In this document: positions 18,831-26,842 of the stretch, in pieces | Numbering within the stretch: the stretch's first letter is position 1 | Layout of the letters: every line of letters starts with the position of its first letter | Source: JAFLCL01 sp039809495 | GTDB taxonomy: Bacteria; Myxococcota_A; Polyangia; Polyangiales; Sandaracinaceae | Reading direction: 5' to 3' | Length of the DNA stretch: 64,000 nt | Assembly: GCA_039809495.1 (NCBI GenBank) | Contig: JBDHVC010000006.1 | Span: 1 to 64,000 of the forward strand | Program-made: the position numbers and the translations under genes | Notes under the pieces: generated by a model | Told to the model about the DNA's origin: nothing | The model's input: the letters and a program-made list of their open reading frames with translations, nothing else | Database searches by the model: none

Positions 18831-20606
18831 ATGGATTCTGCCGTCGTCAGCCTGCTGTCCGCCTTCCTGCTCTCGGTCATGGCGCTGATCGCGTTCATCT
18901 GGTCGCTGCGCAAGGGCCTCTTCGTCGAGAACCCGCGCGCGTCCGGCTCGATCTTCGCGCAGGGTGAGATCGGCCGCGCCGACGACCCCACGCTCGGCGC
19001 GGAGGGCAAGGCGAAGCTCCAGAAGGCGATCGACGAGACCCAGGACAAGGGTCGAGACCTGAGCCACGTCGAGGATCCGGAGCAGCTCGAGGACCGCATC
19101 GAGGCGGACCGCTCGACGGCCTTCCCCGCGTTCCTCTTCTTCGCCTTCGCGATGATCTGGATCGTGCTCGGCTCGACGGCCGGGCTCATCGCCTCCCTCA
19201 AGCTGCACTGGCCGGACATGATGGTGTCGAGCGCGTGGATGAGCTTCGGGCGCATGCGCACGATGCACCTCACGGGCGTCCTCTACGGCTGGATCACGAA
19301 CGTCGAGCTCGGGCTCATCGTCTGGCTCATCCCGCGCCTCATGCGCACGCGCCTGCGCCTGCCCTTCTTGGCGATGATGGGCGGGGCGCTCCTCAACGCG
19401 GGCCTCGTCGCCGCGAGCTTCGCCATCGGCAGCGGCTGGAGCGACGGCATGGAGTATCTCGAGATCCCCTGGGAGATCGGCACCTTCATCGCCGCGGGCT
19501 TCCTCGCCATCATCGCCTCGATCCTGACGACGGTGGTGCACCGCAAGGCGCACGAGATCTACGTGAGCGCCTGGTACATGATCGCGGGGCTGCTCTGGAT
19601 CACGCTGCTCTTCGTCGTCGCGAAGTTCCCGGGGCTGCACTACGGCGTGCAGCAGGCGACGATGAACTGGTGGTACGGGCACAACGTGCTCGGGCTCTGG
19701 TTCACGCCGCTCGCCCTCGGCACGATCTACTACTTCCTCCCGAAGACGATCGGCCACCGGGTGACGTCGTACAACCTGTCGCTCCTCGGCTTCTGGACGC
19801 TCGCGTTCTTCTACGCCCAGGTCGGCGGCCACCACCTCATCGGCGGCCCGGTGCCCGAGTGGCTCGTCACGCTCTCGATCGTGCAGTCGATGATGATGAT
19901 CGTGCCGGTCGTCGCGTTCAGCGTGAACATGTGGGGCACGATGCGCGGCCGCATGAAGCTGGCGCGCTACTCGCCCACGCTGCGCTTCGTGATCTTCGCG
20001 GTCTTCATGTACGCGCTCTCGTCGCTCCAGGGCTCGATCGAGGCCCTGCGCTCGGTGAACCGCATCACCCACTTCACCCACCACACGGTCGGGCACGCGC
20101 ACCTCGGCGCCTACGGCTTCGTCACGATGGCGCTCTTTGGCGCGATCTACTTCGTGATGCCGCGCATCCTCCAGTGGGAGTGGCCGTGGCCCAAGCTCAT
20201 CTCGGCGCACTTCTGGCTCTCGGCCATCGGCATCCTCATCTACTTTGTCGCGCTCTCCATCGGCGGGTGGCTCCAGGGCCTCGCGATGCTGGACCCCGCG
20301 CGGCCCTTCATGGACTCCGTCGCCGTCACGATCCCCTACCTCGAGTGGCGCAGCATCGCGGGCACGATCCTGCTCACCGCCCACACGATCTTCTTCGTGC
20401 ACTTCGTGGCGATGGTGCTCCGCTTCGGCCCCGCTCGCACCGGCGAGACGCTCTTCCGGGCGAAGCCGGACGAGCCGAAGGAGTCGAAGGGGTCGAAGGA
20501 GCCGAAGGAGTCGAAGGATACGAAGGAGTCGAAGGAGTCGAAGGATACGAAGGCCTCGAAGGAGCCCGCCTCGGCCGAGGCGCCGAGCATCGACGCGACC
20601 GCCTGA
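18831..20606 (+). CDS. ccoN: cbb3-type cytochrome c oxidase subunit I with CcoS-like N-terminal fusion
   Basis: 591 residues from ATG 18831 with GAGGAAA upstream. Residues about 1-55 (LLSVMALIAFIWSLRKGLF, then FAQGEIGRADD) look like the single-helix assembly protein CcoS fused in frame. A charged linker leads to about 12 transmembrane helices of CcoN. Heme and copper ligands are visible: MHLTGVLYGW, WWYGHNVLGLW, VGGHHLIGGPVPEW and HTVGHAHLGAYGF. CcoN carries heme b, heme b3 and CuB and reduces oxygen while pumping protons. The C-terminus has a Lys-Glu-Ser repeat tail of about 40 residues. First gene of a five-gene operon ending at 23321. Confidence 0.93.
   Translation: MDSAVVSLLSAFLLSVMALIAFIWSLRKGLFVENPRASGSIFAQGEIGRADDPTLGAEGKAKLQKAIDETQDKGRDLSHVEDPEQLEDRIEADRSTAFPAFLFFAFAMIWIVLGSTAGLIASLKLHWPDMMVSSAWMSFGRMRTMHLTGVLYGWITNVELGLIVWLIPRLMRTRLRLPFLAMMGGALLNAGLVAASFAIGSGWSDGMEYLEIPWEIGTFIAAGFLAIIASILTTVVHRKAHEIYVSAWYMIAGLLWITLLFVVAKFPGLHYGVQQATMNWWYGHNVLGLWFTPLALGTIYYFLPKTIGHRVTSYNLSLLGFWTLAFFYAQVGGHHLIGGPVPEWLVTLSIVQSMMMIVPVVAFSVNMWGTMRGRMKLARYSPTLRFVIFAVFMYALSSLQGSIEALRSVNRITHFTHHTVGHAHLGAYGFVTMALFGAIYFVMPRILQWEWPWPKLISAHFWLSAIGILIYFVALSIGGWLQGLAMLDPARPFMDSVAVTIPYLEWRSIAGTILLTAHTIFFVHFVAMVLRFGPARTGETLFRAKPDEPKESKGSKEPKESKDTKESKESKDTKASKEPASAEAPSIDATA
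20472..20566 (+). repeat. tandem 9-bp repeats encoding a Lys-Glu-Ser tail in ccoN
   Basis: About ten imperfect copies of a 9-bp unit close to AAGGAGTCG encode the KESKESKDT-type C-terminal tail of CcoN. The array ends shortly before the stop. Tandem units of this kind can expand or contract by slippage in multiples of three residues without loss of frame. Confidence 0.85.
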
Positions 20607-20624
20607 CGCGAGGACGAACACGCC

Positions 20625-21221
20625 ATGGACAGCCACGTCAAGCTCATCACCGGTGCGATGTGCACCTTCGCCATCGCGGTCGCCGCGCTGGTGGTCCTCC
20701 CCTACCTCAACGTGCGCGACCTCCCAGCGCCGGAGGGGCTCCACCCGTACACCGCCGCCGAGGCGCGCGGCCGCCGGACCTACATCGCGAACGGCTGCTT
20801 CTACTGCCACACGCAGCAGCCCCGCGACGCGAGCTTCGCGCCCGACGAGACGCGCGGCTGGGGGCGCGCGTCGGTACCGGCGGACTACGTCTACGATCGC
20901 CCGCACCTGCTCGGCAGCATGAGGACGGGGCCGGACCTCTTCAACATCGGCGTGCGCCAGCCGAGCCAGGACTGGCACCTCGGCCACCTCTTTCAGCCGC
21001 GGGCCTACGTCCCAGGCTCCATCATGCCGTCCTACCCGTTCTTCTTCGATCTGAAGGACGCGGCCGAGCCGGGCGACGTGACGGTGCAGCTCCCGCCCGC
21101 GTTCCAGCCGGCGGGCAAGGTCGTCGTGGCGACGCCGGAGGTCCTCGACCTCGTCCGCTACCTCCTCTCCCTCAAGCGCAACTACCCCGTCCTCCCGCCG
21201 GAGCCGAGCCCCGAGGGCTGA
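20625..21221 (+). CDS. ccoO: cbb3-type cytochrome c oxidase subunit II (mono-heme cytochrome c)
   Basis: 198 residues from ATG 20625, 18 bp after ccoN. One N-terminal transmembrane helix (ITGAMCTFAIAVAALVVLP) precedes a periplasmic domain. The heme-binding motif is GCFYCHTQQ. RGWGRASVPADYVYDRPHLLGSMRTGPDL is a CcoO hallmark region, and MPSY supplies the axial Met. The subunit passes electrons from the CcoP side to CcoN. Length is close to typical CcoO (about 200). Confidence 0.93.
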   Translation: MDSHVKLITGAMCTFAIAVAALVVLPYLNVRDLPAPEGLHPYTAAEARGRRTYIANGCFYCHTQQPRDASFAPDETRGWGRASVPADYVYDRPHLLGSMRTGPDLFNIGVRQPSQDWHLGHLFQPRAYVPGSIMPSYPFFFDLKDAAEPGDVTVQLPPAFQPAGKVVVATPEVLDLVRYLLSLKRNYPVLPPEPSPEG

Positions 21222-21255
21222 CGCGCGCGCCCTGCATCCCAATTGAGGTTTGACG

Positions 21256-22044
21256 ATGACCGACAAGGTTCGTGATCCCAGCCCGGAAGCGCGGGAGTAC
21301 GTCGATCCGGAGGAGCGCATCCGGCCCATGCCCCTCATCCCCGCGATCGTCGCGATCGGGATGGTCGTGTGGGGCCTCGTCTACATCGTGGTCGTCGGGC
21401 CGATCGGCCCCTCCGAGTACGGCGACCACCGCACCCTCGCCGATCTGCGCGGCGCCGCGGGCGGCGACGGCGCGGGAGGCGGCGCGGTCGACGGCGCGAG
21501 CGTCTTCGCCGCGAACTGCGTCGCCTGCCACCAGGCGGCCGGCACGGGCCTGCCCGGCGTCTTCCCGCCGCTCGCCGGATCCGAGTGGGTCAACGGCGAG
21601 GGGCGCGTGGTGGCGAACATCCTCCTCCACGGCATCACGGGCGACATCGAGGTCCTCGGCAACCACTACGCCGGGACGATGCCGACCTTCGATCGCTTCA
21701 GCGACGCCGAGATCGCCGCGGTGGTCTCCTTCATCCGCAGCAGCTGGGGCAACCACGGCGATCCGATCGACGCCGCCCTGGTCGAGGCCGAGCGCGCGGC
21801 GGCGCGACGCAGCGGGCCCTTCGGCGGCGGCGCGGACCTCACGACGCTGAGGGACCAGCTCGCGGCGGAGCCCGCCGGCGGCTCGGGGGAGCCTGGCGAC
21901 GCGGGCGCGTCGGCCGAGGCCGAGGATCCGGGCGCCTCGAGCGCGGAGGCCGCGTCGGCCGAGGCCGAAGACGCGGGCGCTCCGAGCGCCGCGATCGAGG
22001 CGCCGAGCGAGGCGCCAGCTCCCTCGGAGAGCCCCAGCCCCTGA
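21256..22044 (+). CDS. membrane-anchored mono-heme cytochrome c, CcoP-like subunit
   Basis: 262 residues from ATG 21256 with GAGG 7 bases upstream. After a charged N-terminus (ERIRPMPLIPAIVAIG) comes one transmembrane helix and a class I cytochrome c domain. The domain has NCVACHQAAGTGLPGVFPPLAGSEW and an axial Met in GTMPTF. The C-terminal 75 residues are a low-complexity Ala/Glu/Ser/Pro tail. The position after ccoO marks it as the third oxidase subunit. However, standard CcoP has two heme motifs and only one is present here. It may be a reduced CcoP or a caa3-like cytochrome recruited to the complex. Confidence 0.85.
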   Translation: MTDKVRDPSPEAREYVDPEERIRPMPLIPAIVAIGMVVWGLVYIVVVGPIGPSEYGDHRTLADLRGAAGGDGAGGGAVDGASVFAANCVACHQAAGTGLPGVFPPLAGSEWVNGEGRVVANILLHGITGDIEVLGNHYAGTMPTFDRFSDAEIAAVVSFIRSSWGNHGDPIDAALVEAERAAARRSGPFGGGADLTTLRDQLAAEPAGGSGEPGDAGASAEAEDPGASSAEAASAEAEDAGAPSAAIEAPSEAPAPSESPSP

Positions 22045-22062
22045 GCCGGGAGTCGAGGGGCC

Positions 22063-22713
22063 GTGCTGCGCACCACCATCCTCGCCGCGTTCTTCTGCGC
22101 GTGCGGGCTCGTGGTGTTCAACGCGCTGACGCACGGGATGCAGGTCTTCACGGACGAGGGCGCGCGCCGCCTCGCCGTGGCGCTCGATCCGGTCGTGCCG
22201 CCGGACGTGGAGGTGGATGGCCCCGCGATCGCCCGCGCGCGCCTGGGCGAGCTCCTCGGCGGGTCGGGTCAGGTCACCATCGTCGACTTCATCTACACCC
22301 ACTGCACGAGCGCCTGCCTGACGATGAGCCGGAGCCTCCAGCTCATCCAGCTCCGCCTCGACGCCGAGACCGACGCGACGGGCGGCGATCGCGTGCGCCT
22401 CTTGTCGATCAGCTTCGATGGCGCGCGCGACACGCCCGACGTCCTCGCGCGTCACGCGGCGAGCTGGTCGACGAACCCGCTGCGCTGGCACTTCGTGCGC
22501 GTGATCGATCCCGCCGAGCAGGAGCTCCTCCTGCGCCGGCTCGGCGTGGTCGTGATCCCGGACGGAAACGGCGAGTACGAGCACAACGCGGCGCTCCTCG
22601 TCTTCGACGCGGACGGGCGGCTCGTCCGCATCTTCGACGTGGAGGAGCGGCAGCTCGCGCTCGACTACGCGCGCCATCTGGCGAGCGAGCGAGCGCGCGA
22701 GGAGGGATCGTGA
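22063..22713 (+). CDS. SCO1/SenC-family copper chaperone
   Basis: 216 residues from GTG 22063, 18 bp after the cytochrome gene. An N-terminal hydrophobic anchor is followed by a thioredoxin fold. HCTSACLTM gives the CxxxC copper site at Cys81 and Cys85, and the conserved His is in EYEHNAALLVFD. SCO proteins deliver copper to, or keep reduced, the metal centres of heme-copper oxidases, matching its place in the cbb3 operon. The stop overlaps the next start as GTGA. Confidence 0.92.
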   Translation: MLRTTILAAFFCACGLVVFNALTHGMQVFTDEGARRLAVALDPVVPPDVEVDGPAIARARLGELLGGSGQVTIVDFIYTHCTSACLTMSRSLQLIQLRLDAETDATGGDRVRLLSISFDGARDTPDVLARHAASWSTNPLRWHFVRVIDPAEQELLLRRLGVVVIPDGNGEYEHNAALLVFDADGRLVRIFDVEERQLALDYARHLASERAREEGS

Positions 22714-23321
22714 AGGCGCGGGCGTGGTTCGAGCCCGGCGCGGGGCTCATCCTCCTCGTGCTGCTCGCGCTGCCCTGGGCGCGCCACGGCATGGAGGCGA
22801 CGATGTGGCGCCAGATGCTGATCCAGTTCCCGAGCTGGCTCATCGTCGGCGGGCTCTTGGCCGGGGCGCCCCTCGAGCGCTGGCGCCCGACGCTCCGCGC
22901 TTGGAACGCGCACGGCGTCGCGGGCCTCACGGCGGCGAGCGTCGTCTTGGGCATCCTGATGGTCCCGCGCGTGCTCGACCTCGCGCTCTACCGGCCCGAG
23001 GTCGAGGTCGCCAAGCTGGCGTCGCTGCTCTGGGCCGGCGCGGCGCTCCGCGTCTCCTTCCGCCCCGCCGGGGTGATCCTCCAGAGCTTCTTTCTGGGCG
23101 GCATCCTCGCGATGATGGCCACCGTGGGCCTGCTCTATCAGGAGCTGCCCCAGCGGCTCTGCAACGCCTACCTGCTCGATGATCAGGTGAGGCTGGGCGA
23201 GTCGCTCACGGGCTTTGCGGGCCTCATCGCGGTGGCCTGGATGATCCACGCCGGCCGCGTCCTCTCCCGCGAGGGCCGCGAGCGCGACGCTCCGATCGTC
23301 GCGCCGGAGGCCCGGCGCTGA
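22710..23321 (+). CDS. polytopic membrane protein of the cbb3 operon, function unknown
   Basis: 203 residues from GTG 22710, overlapping the SCO stop by 4 bases, so translationally coupled. About six hydrophobic segments are visible (GLILLVLLALPWA, PSWLIVGGLLAG, AASVVLGILMVP, SLLWAGAALRVSF, FFLGGILAMMATVGLLY, GLIAVAWMIHAG). HGMEATMWRQMLIQFPSW has spaced His and Met that could bind copper, loosely recalling CtaG-type assembly factors, but I cannot assign the family. Context suggests an oxidase assembly or maturation role. It ends in a TGACGGCGCGCC element whose hairpin here is the palindrome CGCCTCGCGCGAGGCG at 23327-23342. Confidence 0.8.
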   Translation: MKARAWFEPGAGLILLVLLALPWARHGMEATMWRQMLIQFPSWLIVGGLLAGAPLERWRPTLRAWNAHGVAGLTAASVVLGILMVPRVLDLALYRPEVEVAKLASLLWAGAALRVSFRPAGVILQSFFLGGILAMMATVGLLYQELPQRLCNAYLLDDQVRLGESLTGFAGLIAVAWMIHAGRVLSREGRERDAPIVAPEARR

Positions 23322-23433
23322 CGGCGCGCCTCGCGCGAGGCGACGACGCGCGCCCGCGAGCCACGGCGCGGCGCGCGCAGGGCGAGACCGGCTGTCGCGC
23401 TCGAGGACGAGGGTGCGATCCCGAGGAGGCAGG

Positions 23434-23463
23434 TTGAATCCCCTCTGCGTCAGCATGTATCTT
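23434..23463 (+). promoter_or_regulatory. possible sigma70-type promoter
   Basis: TTGAAT at 23434-23439 and TATCTT at 23458-23463 are separated by 18 bp, in a locally AT-richer stretch 64 bp before the ATG of the Cys-rich lipoprotein gene. Confidence 0.4.
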
Positions 23464-23526
23464 GCTCGACGGAGAGCCCGCTCGGGCTTCGCCCTCGGAG
23501 CGACGCTCATCGCGCGCGGAGGTCTC

Positions 23527-25287
23527 ATGCGCCCTGTCTCTTCGTCTCGCCTCCTCTCGGCTCTCGCGCTCGCGCTGGGCCTCCTCGGGCTCGTCGGCTG
23601 CGAGCAGCCGAGCGAGGCGTCTCGGCGCGAGGTGGCGGAGCGCGTCGAGGTCGAGGAGCTGACGCCGCTCGTCCTCTCCGACGAGGCGCGCCTCCCCGAG
23701 CGAGAGGGGCACCTCGTCCGCGTCGAGGTCTACGACGATCACCTCGTCTTCCACTACGACGCGCCCCCCTCGAGCCCGCTCGCGGTCGACGCCGTGGTCG
23801 CGGGCGTCGAGGGCGGCGGCTACCTGCGCCGGATCACCGCGATCACGAGCGACGGGGGCAACGTCTGGACCGCGCAGACCGATCACGCCGAGCTCGGCGA
23901 CCTGATCCAGGAGGGGCACTTCCGCGCCCGGATGGAGCCCGGGACGAACAGCTTCCAGGCGGTCGATGGAGCGTCGGTCGACGGGCTCGACTGGTCCGGC
24001 CCGGAGATCCCCGTCGGCGCGTGCACGGTCGCGGCCGGCGGCACCGTCGAGGTGCGCCCCGCGCTCGGCGCGAACGTCGGCATGGACATCGACATGGACT
24101 TCCGCGTCTGTCGGCGCGGCTGGCACATCGGAGGCTGCCTGCGCTCCGCGCACTTCATCGCCGAGGGATCCGTCACGGCGGGCGCCGAGGTCACGACCGA
24201 TCGCAACGTCACCGTCTCGTGCGAGCGCGACCTCATCCCCGAGGCGACCGCGAACCGGCTCGCGCGGAAGTGGACGACGACCTTCATGGTCGGCCCCGTC
24301 CCCGTGATCATCACGCACACGCTCGCCCCGACGGCGACGGCGAGCATCTCCGGCACGATCGGCACGGGGGACACGACCTTGAGCGCGAGCGGGCGCGTCG
24401 CGATCCGCGCGGGCGCCGAGTATCGGGGCGGGAGCTGGCAGCGGGTCTGGGAGCCGTCCGCGTCGGGGAGCGCCAGCGTGACGACCCAGGAGTGCGGGGA
24501 TCTCACGCTCTCGGCCGAGATCGCGTCGGGCATCGAGTACAAGCTCAAGATCTACGACGCCGCGGGGCCGGAGATCGCCTACGGCCCGAGCGTGAGCGGG
24601 GAGTTCTCGGCGGACTTCGGCGCGACCGAGTGGACGGCCGAGGTGCGCGCGGGCTTGAGCGGCAGCATCGGCGCCTCGCTCGAGGTGCCGGTCATCGACG
24701 TGACGCTCGCGTCGATCTCCTGGGATCTGCCGGAGGCGAACCTCTTCTCGCGGGCCTATCAGGGGGCGCTCCGGCTCTGCCTCGACGCGGGCCAGGCGAG
24801 CCCCGACGCGGGCGCCTCGAGCGGCGCCGACGCGGCGGTGTTCGCCCCGCCAGGGCGTGACGGCGGCGCCAGCGCGCGGGACGCGGGCATCCAGGACGGT
24901 GGCTACTGTCAGCCGCTCCGCGCGGGCTGCGGCGCGAGCGCGCCGTGCTGCAACTCGGACGTCGATCCGAGCGTGCAGTGCATCGCCGGTCGCTGCGACG
25001 ACGTCGACACCTGCCGCGGGTGGGACGACGCGTGCAGCCCGGGCACGACCGCGCCCGACCGCTGCTGCGGTGGCCTCCAGTGCGCGCGGCAGTCCGCCGG
25101 GGCCGCGCTGAGCTGCTGCGTCGCCGCGGCCGGCGTCTGCCGGACGGCCTCCGACTGCTGCGGGGACATGCCCTGCACGGACGGACGCTGCGTCGCTCGC
25201 CCGAGCGGCGGGCGCTGCTTCTCGACCTTCGAGTGTGGTGGCTCCGACGTGTGCCGCACCGACGGCACCTGCGGCCGCCCAGGCTGA
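23527..25287 (+). CDS. Cys-rich lipoprotein, myxobacterial type
   Basis: 586 residues from ATG 23527, with GGAGG 4-5 bases upstream. The signal peptide ends in LLGLVGC, a lipobox. Residues about 30-430 form a beta-rich region without a family I can name (VRVEVYDDHLVFHYD, ISGTIGTGDTTLSASGRVAI). A short Asp-Ala-Gly-rich linker (DAGASSGADAA) leads to a C-terminal Cys-rich domain. The domain's many CC pairs (CGASAPCCN, DRCCGGLQC, LSCCVAAAGVC, SDCCGDMPC) resemble knottin/Dickkopf-like modules. It is probably displayed on the outer membrane. The gene is flanked by its own likely promoter and a degenerate hairpin repeat. Confidence 0.8.
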   Translation: MRPVSSSRLLSALALALGLLGLVGCEQPSEASRREVAERVEVEELTPLVLSDEARLPEREGHLVRVEVYDDHLVFHYDAPPSSPLAVDAVVAGVEGGGYLRRITAITSDGGNVWTAQTDHAELGDLIQEGHFRARMEPGTNSFQAVDGASVDGLDWSGPEIPVGACTVAAGGTVEVRPALGANVGMDIDMDFRVCRRGWHIGGCLRSAHFIAEGSVTAGAEVTTDRNVTVSCERDLIPEATANRLARKWTTTFMVGPVPVIITHTLAPTATASISGTIGTGDTTLSASGRVAIRAGAEYRGGSWQRVWEPSASGSASVTTQECGDLTLSAEIASGIEYKLKIYDAAGPEIAYGPSVSGEFSADFGATEWTAEVRAGLSGSIGASLEVPVIDVTLASISWDLPEANLFSRAYQGALRLCLDAGQASPDAGASSGADAAVFAPPGRDGGASARDAGIQDGGYCQPLRAGCGASAPCCNSDVDPSVQCIAGRCDDVDTCRGWDDACSPGTTAPDRCCGGLQCARQSAGAALSCCVAAAGVCRTASDCCGDMPCTDGRCVARPSGGRCFSTFECGGSDVCRTDGTCGRPG

Positions 25288-25316
25288 CGGCGCGCTCGGC
25301 TCGACGCGATCCGACC
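25285..25316 (+). repeat. degenerate stop-codon-linked repeat
   Basis: TGACGGCGCGCTCGGCTCGA then CGCGATCCGACC keeps the stop-proximal block and the left arm CTCGACG of the repeat family, but the right arm is degraded. Confidence 0.5.
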
Positions 25317-25423
25317 CAGAGTGACGCGGCCTCGCGTCCTCGGATCGCGCTCGCCTCGTCGCGTCCGCCGGTCGAGGCGTGAGGCGCCTCGCTGCCCCGC
25401 CGATTGCATGCGTGCACAACTAG

Positions 25424-25438
25424 TTTAGGTGCGCTAAA
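25424..25438. promoter_or_regulatory. possible operator upstream of RND efflux operon
   Basis: TTTAG-GTGCG-CTAAA is a perfect 5-bp inverted repeat in a locally AT-rich patch 64 bp before the adaptor gene. Efflux operons are often controlled at such sites by TetR- or MarR-type repressors. No regulator gene is adjacent, so this is inferred from position only. Confidence 0.35.
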
Positions 25439-25501
25439 GCTCGGCCTCACGATGGTGGCGCGCGAGGCCGAGGACCGCGCGACGGCTCCCCGAAGGAACC
25501 C

Positions 25502-26806
25502 ATGCAGCTTGCAGAGGCAGACGGCGGCAGGATCGCCGAGGAACGTCCGCACGAGCCCGCGCCGCGCGTCGTCGAGGAGCGCCCGAGCGAGCCCGTGCCG
25601 CGCGTCGTCGCGAGCGACGACGAGCACGTGATCCACGATCCGCCCACGCTCGTGAAGCGGATCGCGCTGCTCGTGTCGCTCCTGCTCGTCGCCGCCGTCC
25701 TCGCCGGGGTCGCCGTGCGCGTGCACCAGGAGCTCGAGCGTCGCGCCGGGATCGAGGCCGAGCGGGAGGCCGCGCGCGCCTCCGCGGCCGAGGCGCCCTC
25801 GCTCGACGTCGTCCACCCGAGCGTGGCCACGCTCGTCCCCCACGTCGTCCTGAGCGGCACGCTCGAGCCCGTGCAGTCGGCGGGGGTCGGCTTCGGCGTG
25901 CCCGGCCGCATCGCGCGGGTCGAGGCGCAGCTCGGCGAGGTGGTCCGCGGCGGCGACGTCCTCGCGACGCTCGATCGCGCGTCGATCGGCGCGCAGGCGA
26001 GCGCGAGCCAGGCGGCGGTCGGGGTCGCCGAGGCGAACGTCGCGATGCTCGAGGAGCGGATCGACCTCTTGCGCTCGCTCGTCGCGTCCGGCGCGGCGCC
26101 GGAGCGCGACCTCACGGCCGCGACGCAGCAGCTCGCGGTCGCGCAGGCGCAGGTGCGGCAGGCCCAGGCGGGCTCGCGCGCCGTCTCGACGACGGTCGCC
26201 GACTACACGCTGCGCGCCCCCTTCGACGGCGTCGTGACGCGCGTGCCGAACGGGATCGGCCAGGTCGTCGGCCCCGGCGTGCCGCTCTTCCAGGTCGAGG
26301 ATCTCTCGGTGCTTCGCCTGCGCACGACCGCGAGTGAGCGCGAGCTCGACGCCCTCGCGCCCGGCATGGCCGTCGAGCTCGAGGGGCTCTCCGCGCGCGG
26401 CACGGTGACCTCGATGGTGCGCTCGCTCGATCCCCAGACCCGTCGCGCGCCGGTGGAGGTGACGATCGCGAACCCCGACGGTCGGCTCGTCGCGCACGCG
26501 CTGGTTCGCGCGCGGGTCAGGACGGGCGCGTCCCTCCCCGCCCTGCGGATCCCCGCGAGCGCGCGGCGCTCGGACGGGGCGGTGCTCGTCGTCTCCGCCT
26601 CCGGGCGCGTCGAGGCGCGCGCGATCGACGCGGAGGCCGACACCGACGGGAGCTGGCTCGTCCCGAGCGGGCTCTCCCCGAGCGAGCTCGTCGTCCTGCG
26701 CCCGGCGGCGGCGCGCGTCGGGGGCGTCGTCCGCGCGAACCTCGTCGACGCCTCGCCTGCGTCGGAGGGGCCCGCGGACGCCGATGCGACGCCGGCCGAT
26801 GGCTGA
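25502..26806 (+). CDS. RND efflux periplasmic adaptor (HlyD/MFP family)
   Basis: 434 residues from ATG 25502. An acidic cytoplasmic N-terminus of about 50 residues precedes one transmembrane helix (RIALLVSLLLVAAVLAGVAV). The lipoyl halves are VGFGVPGRIARVEAQLGEVV and YTLRAPFDGVVTRVPNGIG. Between them is a helical hairpin (QAAVGVAEANVAMLEERIDL to QLAVAQAQVRQAQAG), and a beta-barrel follows. Membrane-fusion adaptors bridge the inner-membrane RND pump and an outer-membrane channel. The pump gene follows after 36 bp. No TolC-type gene is in the window. Confidence 0.92.
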   Translation: MQLAEADGGRIAEERPHEPAPRVVEERPSEPVPRVVASDDEHVIHDPPTLVKRIALLVSLLLVAAVLAGVAVRVHQELERRAGIEAEREAARASAAEAPSLDVVHPSVATLVPHVVLSGTLEPVQSAGVGFGVPGRIARVEAQLGEVVRGGDVLATLDRASIGAQASASQAAVGVAEANVAMLEERIDLLRSLVASGAAPERDLTAATQQLAVAQAQVRQAQAGSRAVSTTVADYTLRAPFDGVVTRVPNGIGQVVGPGVPLFQVEDLSVLRLRTTASERELDALAPGMAVELEGLSARGTVTSMVRSLDPQTRRAPVEVTIANPDGRLVAHALVRARVRTGASLPALRIPASARRSDGAVLVVSASGRVEARAIDAEADTDGSWLVPSGLSPSELVVLRPAAARVGGVVRANLVDASPASEGPADADATPADG

Positions 26807-26842
26807 GCGGCGCGCGCCCGGCTCGTCGCGAACGAGGATCCG

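Noticed and set aside
20472..20566. Tandem repeat considered as a CRISPR array
   Set aside because: The unit is 9 bp, has no spacers and is inside the ccoN coding frame.
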